From the NCBI GenBank assembly GCA_002167525.1, contig NHDV01000022.1, positions 5,481 to 18,816 on the forward strand: 13,336 bases of DNA. Reading direction: 5' to 3'. Positions 1 to 8,452 of the stretch are shown piece by piece. The stretch is from Flavobacteriaceae bacterium TMED68 (lineage in GTDB: Bacteria > Bacteroidota > Bacteroidia > Flavobacteriales > Flavobacteriaceae). Under the pieces are notes generated by a model. The model was not told the DNA's origin, did not search any database, and saw nothing but the letters and a program-made list of their open reading frames with translations. Within the stretch, counting starts at the first letter, position 1. Every line of letters begins with the position of its first letter. The position numbers were made by a program, and so were the translations under genes.

Positions 1-946
1 TTGACTTTAAATACTGAAGGTAGTCGTACTGACCATCAACTGAAGCTGGAAAGTTAGAAATTAATGAATCTTCCCCAAGGATATTTGAAGCATCGTCCTT
101 CCATTCTAATGTGAAGGGATATGCTGTTTCAACAACCATAAGTCTTTTATTAAAATTTTCAATTAAAGACTTTACTTCTAAATCAATTTCATCAATATTT
201 ATTGTTGACCATTTTGGATAATAGGAAAGCCCAATCCAGTCAAAGTCTATAATTCCATTATTAGAAGCTTCATTAAACCACCATGATGCATTCTCTGGTT
301 GAGCTATATGAAGCATAACTTCAATACCTTTTTTTAAATCTCTTACAGCTGAAATTCCATTATTTATTAAAAACGCATTTCTGTCCCAGTCCATCTTTTT
401 ATGATTATTTTCTTCTTGTAAAATCATTGTATTTATTTCATTTCCAATTTGAACAATATCGGGTGTTAAATTTTCAGATATTAGCTCATTTAATACAGAT
501 TTAGTATACGAATAAACTTTTTGACCTAAACCATTTTGATCATTTAAAAGATCTTCCCATTCTTTGGGAATTATTTGTTTTCCTGGATCAGCCCAAGTAT
601 CAGAATAATGAAAATCTAACAAGATCTTCATGCCAAGCGTTTTAGCTCTTGAGATACTTTTTTTAACATCTTCCAGGTTTGAGTAATTTGTCCACTTCGG
701 ATTATGCCATAATCTAACCCTAATAATTTTAGCACCTGCATCATAAAAAATTTTATATGGATCTTCAACAACATTGTTTAGGTTTTTAAAGACTGCGCCA
801 CAATCTTCCATTTCGTTGACATATGACAAATCAGCTCCAGAATAAAAAGATAGAGCTATAGTATTGTCTTCAATAGTTTCTAGAGTGTTCTTGGAACAAC
901 TCATAATTAGAAGTAAAAAGAGAATAAATAGATAAGCTTTTTGCAT
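1..946 (-). CDS. GH53 endo-beta-1,4-galactanase lipoprotein (C-terminus cut by window edge)
   Basis: Predicted to cut beta-1,4-galactan, such as pectic galactan or arabinogalactan I side chains, at the cell surface or in the periplasm. I translated 315 complete codons with no stop before base 1; family members are usually about 340-400 residues, so only the C-terminus is missing. Residues 1-16 form a lipoprotein signal ending LIMSC, with lipid-acceptor C17. GH53 landmarks in order: GADLSYVNEMEDCG (37-50), RVRLWHNP (76-83), DFHYSDTWADPGKQ (111-124), QIGNEIN (166-172) with the expected acid/base E170, GLSYYPKW (239-246), and VVETAYPFT (271-279) with the expected nucleophile E273. The ATG at 946 is chosen because it gives the full signal; another ATG five bases upstream is out of frame and closes quickly. 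The gene diverges from the oxidoreductase at 1041 across 94 bp. No SusC/SusD gene is visible, so any utilisation locus would lie beyond base 1. Confidence 0.93.
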   Translation of the reverse strand, partial: MQKAYLFILFLLLIMSCSKNTLETIEDNTIALSFYSGADLSYVNEMEDCGAVFKNLNNVVEDPYKIFYDAGAKIIRVRLWHNPKWTNYSNLEDVKKSISRAKTLGMKILLDFHYSDTWADPGKQIIPKEWEDLLNDQNGLGQKVYSYTKSVLNELISENLTPDIVQIGNEINTMILQEENNHKKMDWDRNAFLINNGISAVRDLKKGIEVMLHIAQPENASWWFNEASNNGIIDFDWIGLSYYPKWSTINIDEIDLEVKSLIENFNKRLMVVETAYPFTLEWKDDASNILGEDSLISNFPASVDGQYDYLQYLKS

Positions 947-1040
947 TTCATTAAAATTACAGAATTATCTAACGTCCTCAAGGTTTTTTCTTGAATTCAG
1001 AAAAATTTAATACCCAAATTATTTCATATTTTTATTTGAA

Positions 1041-2150
1041 ATGAAATTTAAGACAATCCTGCTAATATTAATTATAACAGGATTTTATTACAATTATTCT
1101 GAAAAGCAATCTAAACCCTTGGAAATTGCTGTGATAGGTTTAACTCATTCTCATGTAGGGTGGGTTTTTGACAGCAATAATAAAGGTAATATAGAAATTA
1201 TTGGCATAGTTGAACCCAATTCAGATTTAGCTAAAAGATATTCAAAAGCTTTTAATTTTTCTTTGGATTTAGTTTACAGCTCTATGGACGAAATGTTCAA
1301 ACAAATCAACCCTGAAGCTGTAACTTCTTTTGGAACAACATATGAGCACCTTGAGGTTGTCAAAAAAGCTGCACCAAAAGGAATTCATGTAATGGTAGAA
1401 AAACCTATGGCAGTAAGTGTTGACCATGCCATTAAAATGCAAGAGCTTGTAAACAAACACAATATTCATTTCATAACTAATTACGAAACTACCTGGTATC
1501 CAACGACTCACAAAGCATTTGACTTAATCAAAAATAAAAATGCAATTGGAGACTTAAGAAAAATAATGCTTCATTACGGACACAAGGGGCCAAAAAAAAT
1601 CGGAATTAATGATGAATTTTTAGAATGGCTAACCGACCCTGTACTAAATGGCGGAGGGGCTGATTTTGATTTTGGTTGTTATGGCGCTAATATTTTAACA
1701 TGGATAATGGATGGTGAAAAACCAAATAGTGTTACTGCCATTACAAAACAACTTCAAGCTGAAAATAATCCTGAAGTTAATGATGAATCAATTATATTAT
1801 TGGAGTACGATTCTCTTGTCGCAATAATTCAAGCTTCATGGAATTGGCCAATAGCCAGAAAGGACATGGAAATCTATGGTCTAAAAGGTACAATTTATGC
1901 TGATAATAGAAATGATTTAAGAATTAGAATTTCTAAGGGCTATGATGAGTTTAGTGAATCAAGAATGAAGCTTGAAGAAATGCCAATACCATATAATGAT
2001 CCATTTTTATTATTGACTGCACTAGTCAGAGATGAAATCAAACTAAAAAATTATGACTTAAATTCATTGGATAACAATGTTGTTGTAGTTGAAATTTTAG
2101 ATGCAGCGAGAACTAGTGCAAAAGAAAATAAGACTGTCTTTCTAGATTAA
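1041..2150 (+). CDS. Exported Gfo/Idh/MocA-family oxidoreductase
   Basis: Predicted NAD(P)-dependent oxidoreductase or dehydratase-like enzyme of the glucose-fructose oxidoreductase / inositol dehydrogenase family, acting on a sugar or sugar derivative; the substrate cannot be read from sequence. Residues 4-16 form a hydrophobic export signal. A Rossmann fold follows from about residue 27 (IAVIGLTHSHVG, 29-40), with the family's EKP motif at 120-122 (VMVEKPMAVS). The C-terminal alpha/beta domain carries GGGADFDFGCYG (204-215). Two points are odd. The signal has no lipobox cysteine, although exported relatives in this phylum are often lipoproteins. The usual D-x-x-x-H catalytic motif appears to have Tyr in the His position (D210, Y214), as in some subfamilies. 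The length of 369 residues is normal. The gene converges on the dehydrogenase at 2168 with a 17-bp gap, and no Shine-Dalgarno is visible. It could act in catabolism of sugars released by the divergent galactanase, but that is inference. Confidence 0.87.
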   Translation: MKFKTILLILIITGFYYNYSEKQSKPLEIAVIGLTHSHVGWVFDSNNKGNIEIIGIVEPNSDLAKRYSKAFNFSLDLVYSSMDEMFKQINPEAVTSFGTTYEHLEVVKKAAPKGIHVMVEKPMAVSVDHAIKMQELVNKHNIHFITNYETTWYPTTHKAFDLIKNKNAIGDLRKIMLHYGHKGPKKIGINDEFLEWLTDPVLNGGGADFDFGCYGANILTWIMDGEKPNSVTAITKQLQAENNPEVNDESIILLEYDSLVAIIQASWNWPIARKDMEIYGLKGTIYADNRNDLRIRISKGYDEFSESRMKLEEMPIPYNDPFLLLTALVRDEIKLKNYDLNSLDNNVVVVEILDAARTSAKENKTVFLD

Positions 2151-2167
2151 TTCTAACAATTTGTTAT

Positions 2168-3001
2168 TTATTCTTTTTTAGCCTTTTTGATTTGACTCAT
2201 AATGGCTTTTTCATATATTTTATCACCAAACCATTTTTTAATAAAAAGCATAGGTTTTGCAAAAAGACCACCTACATACCTTCTTTTTGGATTATGACTA
2301 TTAATTGCTTTAATAATAAGTTTGGTTATAGTTGAAGGTGGTGAGCCAATACCCTTAGCATACATTTCCTGGGTTGCTTTTTCCAGAGCTTTTAATTTCT
2401 TTTCATAAGGGGTTCCAATGGATCTTTCTACAGTTGAATCCATCATAACATCCTGAAATTCTGTTTTTATTATTCCAGGTTCAATTAATATCACATCAAT
2501 TCCGAAGTTTTTTAACTCCATTCTTAAGCAATCAGACCATCCCTCAAGTGCATATTTGGTTGCATGATACCATGCTCCAAATGGAGTATATACTTTTCCT
2601 CCCATTGACGACATATTAACTATTTTACCACTTTTTTGTTTCCTCATCAAAGGGATAATTTTTTTAGTTAAATATGCCAGCCCAAATATATTTACATCAA
2701 ACTGTCTTTTTGCTTCAGCAATACTAATTGTTTCAACAGCTCCCCACAAACCATAACCTGCATTATTAATTAAGACATCAATTCTGTTTTGTTCCTTAAC
2801 AATTTGATTTACAACTTCATCTATATTTCTCTCTTTCAAAATATCCATTTTGATGGCATGCCCACCTGCTTGAATAATATCTTGCATCATTTCAAGTCTC
2901 CTTGCAGCACCATACACTACATGACCTTCTTTTATTAAACTTAGGGCTGTGTTTTTACCAATTCCAGATGAGGCACCGGTTATTAATATAACTTTATTCA
3001 C
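2168..3001 (-). CDS. Classical short-chain dehydrogenase/reductase (SDR)
   Basis: Cytoplasmic NAD(P)-dependent oxidoreductase of the classical SDR family, 277 residues. The cofactor motif TGASSGIG lies at 8-15. A33-R34-R35 after the second strand suggests a preference for NADPH. NNAG is at 79-82, followed by N104, catalytic S132 (in NMSS), Y145 and K149 (YHATK). An EPG motif follows the sixth strand. The C-terminal tail is basic and probably not a membrane segment. Translation starts at a GTG (3001-2999); an in-frame stop lies four codons upstream with no ATG between, and TGASSGIG needs this N-terminus. The gene is divergent from the large cytochrome gene (108 bp) and nearly abuts the stop of the oxidoreductase gene. 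The substrate is unknown; close annotations are usually generic 'oxidoreductase' or 'SDR family'. Confidence 0.92.
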   Translation of the reverse strand: MNKVILITGASSGIGKNTALSLIKEGHVVYGAARRLEMMQDIIQAGGHAIKMDILKERNIDEVVNQIVKEQNRIDVLINNAGYGLWGAVETISIAEAKRQFDVNIFGLAYLTKKIIPLMRKQKSGKIVNMSSMGGKVYTPFGAWYHATKYALEGWSDCLRMELKNFGIDVILIEPGIIKTEFQDVMMDSTVERSIGTPYEKKLKALEKATQEMYAKGIGSPPSTITKLIIKAINSHNPKRRYVGGLFAKPMLFIKKWFGDKIYEKAIMSQIKKAKKE

Positions 3002-3011
3002 TTGGTTAAAT

Positions 3012-3019
3012 TATGTTTG
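3012..3019 (+). promoter_or_regulatory. Possible Bacteroidota -7 promoter element
   Basis: The octamer TATGTTTG matches the Bacteroidota sigma-A -7 consensus TAnnTTTG exactly. It sits in the divergent gap about 90 bp before the GTG of the cytochrome gene. No clear TTTG element lies at the usual distance upstream (the best is a TTTA, 15 bp away), so this is only a candidate. Confidence 0.22.
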
Positions 3020-3109
3020 AATATATCTATTAAACATCACACTCCCAACTACAAATAAAAAAATCCCTATATTACATTAACTGATAAGAATTATAATTTT
3101 ATTCAACTA

Positions 3110-6100
3110 GTGAAAAAACGAATTTTAATTCCAGGAATTTTAACCACACTCCTAGTAGGCCTACTCTTTATTCCGCTTGACGGAACAGTTGATAATACTT
3201 TTATTTTTTTCATTGGTAGATTTCATCCAATTATTTTACACTTACCAATTGGAGGATTGATAGCACTTTTTGTAATGGAAATCATTAACTCGTATAGTCC
3301 TAAACTTAAATTAGATTCAGCATGTTCCATTCTTTTATGGTTTTCAGTTATTACAGTAATTCCTTCAGCTATTTTAGGATTTATGTTAGGTTCTAGCGGA
3401 AATTATGATGATGAGCTATTAAATCTTCATAAATGGTTAGGCTGGATAACAGCTTTAGTATGTGTTTGGCTACTTTATTTTAATTCAAAATCAAAAAAAA
3501 CATATAGGTTATTTCTTTATACTAACGTACTTTTTCTTTCAATTGCTGGTCATTTTGGAGGTCAACTTACACATGGAAAAGACTATTTAACTAAGTACAT
3601 GCCTTTAGGAATGAAAAAGGCTTTAAATATTGATGATGAAAGAAATTATTTAGTTGTCGAAAGAAAGATTGATTCTTTTTCAAATGATGCAACATATTAT
3701 GCAAATCAAATTAAACCCATAATAGAAAATTACTGTTATAAATGCCACGGACAAGAAAAGCAAAAAGGTGATATGAGGTTTGACAATATCGATTGGGACA
3801 TGGTCAATGGTTTTGATGCTGAGAAATGGAATATGATGTTAAATGAGATTAACCTTGGCGAAATGCCGCCAAGTGATCAACCACAGCTTTCGGATCAGGA
3901 AAGGAGAACTCTTGTAGATTGGATAACTGAAAATCTTGACAAAGCTGCAAAAGCTAAACAAACCGATAACAAGCTCGTGATGCGAAGGTTAACAAAATCA
4001 CAGTATACTAATTCGCTGAATGAGCTATTAGGAGTTGACATTAATTTTGGGGATGTTTTGCCTGATGATGGAAAATCAGAAATGGGATTTACTAATAATG
4101 GCAATGTTTTACAAACATCCGCACTTCATATTGATTATTATCAAAAACTAGCACGTGAGGCATTGGATAAGGCATTAGTAAAAGGAGAAAAACCAAAGTC
4201 TAAAAGATATAAAGTTATCCTAGGGAAAAATAAAGGAGATGATATTTCAGGAGCAGAATTTGGAGGATATCAAACCGCCCCTATAAATAATAAAGATTTT
4301 GATGTTCAGATTCTTGATATGAATGGCAAAATCATAAAAGAATCCTCTAATTATGGCGACTCCATTTCATTATTAAAAAACAAAATTGGAATAGGAATGA
4401 GAGGGTCAGCAAGTAACCGTTACTATATAGTTAATCAAGGAATGATACTTAATTCTGCATTACCAGCAAAAGAAGTTACACCAAAATCGTGGCAGGGACC
4501 TTCACCAAATTTGAAACTTTTAATAAAAGAAGATTTTCCAAGAGAAGGCAAATATGCTTTCAGAGTAGAGGCTGCCAAAGGATATAATTCTTTATCAGTT
4601 GAAAGGCTTATTGATTTGAGAGAAAAAGAACCAGCATTGGATTATTTAAATTCCTTCACAGTTAATGCAAAAGATCTAAAAATAAATAAAAGCTTCATTC
4701 TAGATAAGAACAATCTAATTCCAAAGGAGTTTGCAACATTTTCAGAAATTGGATTTAACTATCAAGTGCCTCATGACGGTATTTATAAGATTGATTTAGT
4801 TCATCCATATGTTTCAAATGATGTAATGCCCTCATATCACATTAGATTTTTAGGCCGTAAAGAGGAAGGAGTTATTAGTAAAAGATTAAACATTAATCAG
4901 TCAGATCAATCTCAAGATATAACTACACCAGTTACAATGGCATATTTATCAAAAGGCAAATACAATGGATTTATTGGAGGAAAGTTTTTCGTTGGTTTTA
5001 GTAAGTTGATTTTTACACCTATAGCTGAAGATGATCCTTTACCTAAAATATTAGAAGAAGAATCGAAGAGGGATAATTCACAATATGAAAAAATAAACCC
5101 TTCGATATTGGCATTCGCTGGATCAAGAACAGATGACGGAATGGATTATAAGGCATTATCTAAACCAATTGAGGTTAGAAACCCTATGCAAGAATCTAAG
5201 ATTTATGAATTTACAGGAATGCTAGAAAATTTGCCTATACCAATGGCTAGCAATGATGTTAGTGGAGAACTTGCTAATATTTTAACTTTTGGACTATGGA
5301 ATAATCATTTAGTTAAAGAGTCTAGTTTAAAGGGGCCACCACTTTTAATTAAATCTTTAGAATTCGAAGCTCCTTATTATCCAGTATGGCCACCAAAATC
5401 ATACACTGAAATATTTTTCAAATCTAATAATCAAGATAATGAAGAATTATATGGTAGCGAAATCATTGAAAAGTTCATGACAAGAGCATTTAGACGAACA
5501 CTCAATGATGGTGAGCTTGATCGTTATTTAAATTTTTGGAGAAATATTAGAAATGATTTTAAATCTTTTGAGGAAGGTATAAAGGAGGTTTTGATAGCAA
5601 TACTCTGCTCACCAAACTTTATTTATTTAAATCAGCCAATGAATTTAAATTCTGAAGAATTAGATGATGAATATTATTTAGCATCTCAGCTTTCATATTT
5701 TTTATGGAATTCTCCGCCAGACGAAAAATTAATTGAACTAGCCTCTGAGGGTAGGCTTTACAGAAATCTATCTCGACAAATTAACCGTATGATAAAAAGC
5801 CCAAAAATTGAAAATCTTATTAATGGATTTTCGTATGAGTGGTTAAGATTAGACAGACACAAAAATATGGATGTAAATGTTCAAGAATATGAGGACTATA
5901 CTAGATTCGTCAAAGAGGACATGTTTAATGAAACATATGAGTTCGTGAAGTATATATTAGTGAATGACTTAAGCATACTAAACTTTATTGATTCTGATTT
6001 TGCAATGTTAAATCAGAATTTAGCTGAATTTTATGGTCTAAATGGCGTTGAAGGGAATGAGTTTAGACCAGTAAATTTGAATAAAAACAAAAATAGAGGA

Positions 6101-6694
6101 GGTTTGTTGTCTCAAGGATCTTTTTTGACAGGACACTCTGATGGAAGCCAGCCTCACGCAATTAAAAGAGCCGTATGGTTAAAGGAAAAAATATTAGGTG
6201 ATCATCCACCTCCACCTCCACCAAATGTTCCAGAAATTGATCCAGAAACACCAGGTTTTGAAAATTTAACCTTAAAAGAAAAGTTGTTTTTACACAGAAA
6301 TAAAGTTTCTTGTATGGATTGTCATATGAAAATAGATCCATACGGTGTGATATTTGAAAATTATGACGCAACAGGTCGATATCAGCTTACAATGAAAGGA
6401 AAACCTATCGATTCAAAATCAATTCTCCCAGATGGAAATGAAGTAGATGGTGTTCAAGGCATGAAAGATTACATATTAAAATTTAAAACCGAAGACTTTA
6501 CAAAGTCAATTGTAAAGAACCTTTTTTCTTATGCAAATGGAAAAGATGTTGGCTTTGCTGATGAAAAAGAAATTAAGTATATTGTTGATCAGGTTATAAA
6601 AGATAATTATAGCTTTAAGACTGTTATTCAGGAAATTATCTATAGCCCTTCTTTTTATAAAAAGAAAGAAAATTGGTTAAGTAAACTGTTTTAA
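3110..6694 (+). CDS. Membrane-anchored c-type cytochrome with DUF1587/1595/1592/1588/1585 domains
   Basis: A 1194-residue multidomain protein of unknown function. Residues 1-150 hold about five membrane segments with the motif GRFHPIILHLPIG (36-48), resembling DUF2231-type membrane domains. A cytochrome c domain follows: CYKCH (209-213) with a likely axial Met in GEMPP (M252). A DUF1587-like segment (about 289-350, RRLTKSQYTNSLNELLGVD) is followed by a long beta-rich region (about 365-780). Then come DUF1595 (about 783-845, MTRAFRRTLNDGELDRYL), DUF1592 (about 855-985), DUF1588 (about 993-1095) and DUF1585 (about 1115-1185). DUF1588 carries a run of six prolines (1033-1038) and a second haem motif, CMDCH (1068-1072), followed by IDPYG. 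These domains were named mainly from Planctomycetes. The bulk is predicted to be extracytoplasmic, with two haems implying electron transfer. Translation starts at GTG; no in-frame ATG lies between the preceding stop and this codon. The next gene, DUF1552, begins 1 bp after the stop and is its usual partner. Confidence 0.9.
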   Translation: MKKRILIPGILTTLLVGLLFIPLDGTVDNTFIFFIGRFHPIILHLPIGGLIALFVMEIINSYSPKLKLDSACSILLWFSVITVIPSAILGFMLGSSGNYDDELLNLHKWLGWITALVCVWLLYFNSKSKKTYRLFLYTNVLFLSIAGHFGGQLTHGKDYLTKYMPLGMKKALNIDDERNYLVVERKIDSFSNDATYYANQIKPIIENYCYKCHGQEKQKGDMRFDNIDWDMVNGFDAEKWNMMLNEINLGEMPPSDQPQLSDQERRTLVDWITENLDKAAKAKQTDNKLVMRRLTKSQYTNSLNELLGVDINFGDVLPDDGKSEMGFTNNGNVLQTSALHIDYYQKLAREALDKALVKGEKPKSKRYKVILGKNKGDDISGAEFGGYQTAPINNKDFDVQILDMNGKIIKESSNYGDSISLLKNKIGIGMRGSASNRYYIVNQGMILNSALPAKEVTPKSWQGPSPNLKLLIKEDFPREGKYAFRVEAAKGYNSLSVERLIDLREKEPALDYLNSFTVNAKDLKINKSFILDKNNLIPKEFATFSEIGFNYQVPHDGIYKIDLVHPYVSNDVMPSYHIRFLGRKEEGVISKRLNINQSDQSQDITTPVTMAYLSKGKYNGFIGGKFFVGFSKLIFTPIAEDDPLPKILEEESKRDNSQYEKINPSILAFAGSRTDDGMDYKALSKPIEVRNPMQESKIYEFTGMLENLPIPMASNDVSGELANILTFGLWNNHLVKESSLKGPPLLIKSLEFEAPYYPVWPPKSYTEIFFKSNNQDNEELYGSEIIEKFMTRAFRRTLNDGELDRYLNFWRNIRNDFKSFEEGIKEVLIAILCSPNFIYLNQPMNLNSEELDDEYYLASQLSYFLWNSPPDEKLIELASEGRLYRNLSRQINRMIKSPKIENLINGFSYEWLRLDRHKNMDVNVQEYEDYTRFVKEDMFNETYEFVKYILVNDLSILNFIDSDFAMLNQNLAEFYGLNGVEGNEFRPVNLNKNKNRGGLLSQGSFLTGHSDGSQPHAIKRAVWLKEKILGDHPPPPPPNVPEIDPETPGFENLTLKEKLFLHRNKVSCMDCHMKIDPYGVIFENYDATGRYQLTMKGKPIDSKSILPDGNEVDGVQGMKDYILKFKTEDFTKSIVKNLFSYANGKDVGFADEKEIKYIVDQVIKDNYSFKTVIQEIIYSPSFYKKKENWLSKLF

Positions 6695-6695
6695 T

Positions 6696-8042
6696 ATGAG
6701 TAAAAAATCTTGGCATTTAGATCGAAGAACTTTTTTAAAAGGCTTGGGTGTCACATGTATGCTACCTTATTTTGAAGCTATGTCAATGACTAATTTCTCA
6801 AAACTATCAGAGCCAGAAGCGACAAAAAGATTGTGCTTCCTCTATTTTCCAAACGGGGTAGGAATTCCTCCAAAAGATAGCGAGTATTATAAGCATTGGA
6901 GTTGGTTCCCAATTGGAGAAGGAAAAAATTATAAACTCACAAAATCTCTTTCTCATTTAGAAAGACACAGAAATAACATGTCAATTATCGGAGGTTTAAG
7001 TCACCCCAACAGTAGAACTGTTTTGGGTCATATGGCTGGTGATTCTTTTTTAACTGGCGGTGATTTAAGAGGGTTATATAAAAACACAATTTCTGTTGAT
7101 CAAGTAGCAGCTGCTGAATTAAGCCAATATACTAGATTCCCTTATCTTTCTCTTTCAACTGATGGAGGAGTTGGATACAAGTCAAGAACCTCAACATTGT
7201 CATTTAATTCATCAGGTAAACCAATCCCCTCTGAAGATAATTTGAGAGATATTTTCGAAAGGTACTTTTCGCCATCAGGAGGAACATCCACCACTGATAG
7301 GCAAAAAAGTATTAATCAAGGTAAAAAAATTGTTGACTTAGTCTTAGAGGACAGTAAAACTTTAAAAAATAAACTGGGCTCTAACGATCAATCAAAATTA
7401 GATGAATACATGACTTCACTTAATGAAGTTGAAATGCAGCTAGTTAGAAATGAAAAATGGCTAGACATACCGATGAAAGATTTTGATGCTAGTTTAATTA
7501 ACTTGGATGTTGATCCTACATCAGCCCCTCAGGATTATGTTAGGTCAATGATGGATTTAATTGTTCTTGGATTTCAAACAGATTGTACTAGAGTAATAAA
7601 CTATATGATGGCAAGGGAAGATGGAATGGGCTTTGGGGATAATTTTCCAAAGATTGCTCTTGGATTACAGGGACATCATACAATTTCACATGACGTAACA
7701 ACTGGTCACTGGGAAGAATGGGGGAGATTAGATAGGTGGTATTCTAAACAGTTTTCATATTTCCTTGATAAAATGAAAAACACAAAAGACATTAACGGAT
7801 CGTTACTTGACAACACTCTAATACTTTATGGCAGTGCATGTAGCACAACACATAATGCAAGAAATTATCCATTAATCCTAGCTGGAGGTTCAGAATTAGG
7901 AGTTAATCATGGTGGCTATACTGTTTTTGAAGAAAAAGACGAAAGAATGTCAAACCTGCTTTTGAGTATGCTTCATAAGCTTGATATTGAAAAAGAAAGT
8001 TTTTCAGATAGTACAGGAAAATTATCTACTAATATTATTTAG
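6696..8042 (+). CDS. Tat-exported DUF1552 family protein
   Basis: A 448-residue protein of the DUF1552 family, of unknown function, found next to DUF1592/DUF1588 cytochromes in Planctomycetes, Verrucomicrobia and some Bacteroidota. The N-terminus has a twin-arginine signal, DRRTFLKGLGV (9-19), followed by a hydrophobic stretch, so export of a folded protein through Tat is predicted. Family-like segments include FLYFPNGVGIPP (48-59), GHHTISHD (326-333) and DNTLILYGS (372-380), followed by PLILAGG (392-398). The length is normal. DUF1552 resembles DUF1501 proteins, which are often placed near the alkaline-phosphatase-like fold; a fold link here is inference. The ATG lies one base after the stop of the cytochrome gene, which implies co-transcription and probably translational coupling. 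Its TAG stop overlaps the stop of the opposing DUF454 gene. Confidence 0.9.
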   Translation: MSKKSWHLDRRTFLKGLGVTCMLPYFEAMSMTNFSKLSEPEATKRLCFLYFPNGVGIPPKDSEYYKHWSWFPIGEGKNYKLTKSLSHLERHRNNMSIIGGLSHPNSRTVLGHMAGDSFLTGGDLRGLYKNTISVDQVAAAELSQYTRFPYLSLSTDGGVGYKSRTSTLSFNSSGKPIPSEDNLRDIFERYFSPSGGTSTTDRQKSINQGKKIVDLVLEDSKTLKNKLGSNDQSKLDEYMTSLNEVEMQLVRNEKWLDIPMKDFDASLINLDVDPTSAPQDYVRSMMDLIVLGFQTDCTRVINYMMAREDGMGFGDNFPKIALGLQGHHTISHDVTTGHWEEWGRLDRWYSKQFSYFLDKMKNTKDINGSLLDNTLILYGSACSTTHNARNYPLILAGGSELGVNHGGYTVFEEKDERMSNLLLSMLHKLDIEKESFSDSTGKLSTNII

Positions 8043-8449
8043 TTTAACCACCCGATTTTTTTCCCTTCTTTAACTCTTTTTTCATACTCTTCAACTGAAC
8101 CTGGATATCTGAATGCCCAGATTAAAATTAAAATGAAACAAACTACAGCTATCAACAAGGCTTTTCTTGATAAGGTAAAATATATTGAAATTGAAGAAAT
8201 AATCATTACAAAAAACATAGCTAACCTGCCTTTGTTTGGAAAAACTCTTTTTTTTTCCCAATTGTTTAAATATTTCCCAAACAATTTGTGATTGTGCAAC
8301 CAGTTATTCAACTCGGGAGATGAATTGCTAAAAGCCCAAGCAGCCAGAATAGCAAAAATAGTTGTAGGAATCCCAGGCGTAATTATACCAATATATGCCA
8401 GTCCAACAAATAGAATTCCTAATATCCCCCAAAACCACTTTTTCACCAC
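8039..8449 (-). CDS. DUF454 (YbaN-like) inner membrane protein
   Basis: A 136-residue membrane protein of the DUF454/YbaN family, of unknown function. The conserved N-terminal half is easy to recognise: GILFVGLAYIGIITPGIPTT, then AAWAFSNSSPELNNWLHNHKLFG and the W-E-x-x-R basic stretch. Three or four membrane segments are predicted: two in the first half and two near residues 77-110. Translation begins at one of two adjacent GTG codons (8449 or 8446). The start lies 3 bp after the TAA of the upstream DUF21-CBS gene, so the two form an operon. The TAA stop (8041-8039) overlaps the TAG of the convergent DUF1552 gene. Confidence 0.9.
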   Translation of the reverse strand: MVKKWFWGILGILFVGLAYIGIITPGIPTTIFAILAAWAFSNSSPELNNWLHNHKLFGKYLNNWEKKRVFPNKGRLAMFFVMIISSISIYFTLSRKALLIAVVCFILILIWAFRYPGSVEEYEKRVKEGKKIGWLN

Positions 8450-8452
8450 TTT

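Noticed and set aside
2154..2166. Palindrome TAACAATTTGTTA between the convergent oxidoreductase and SDR genes
   Set aside because: The stem would be only about four A/T-rich pairs with no strong T run directly after it, which is too weak to call a terminator.
6203..6226. Repetitive CCACCT stretch
   Set aside because: It encodes the six-proline run normal for DUF1588 proteins and is not an independent repeat element.
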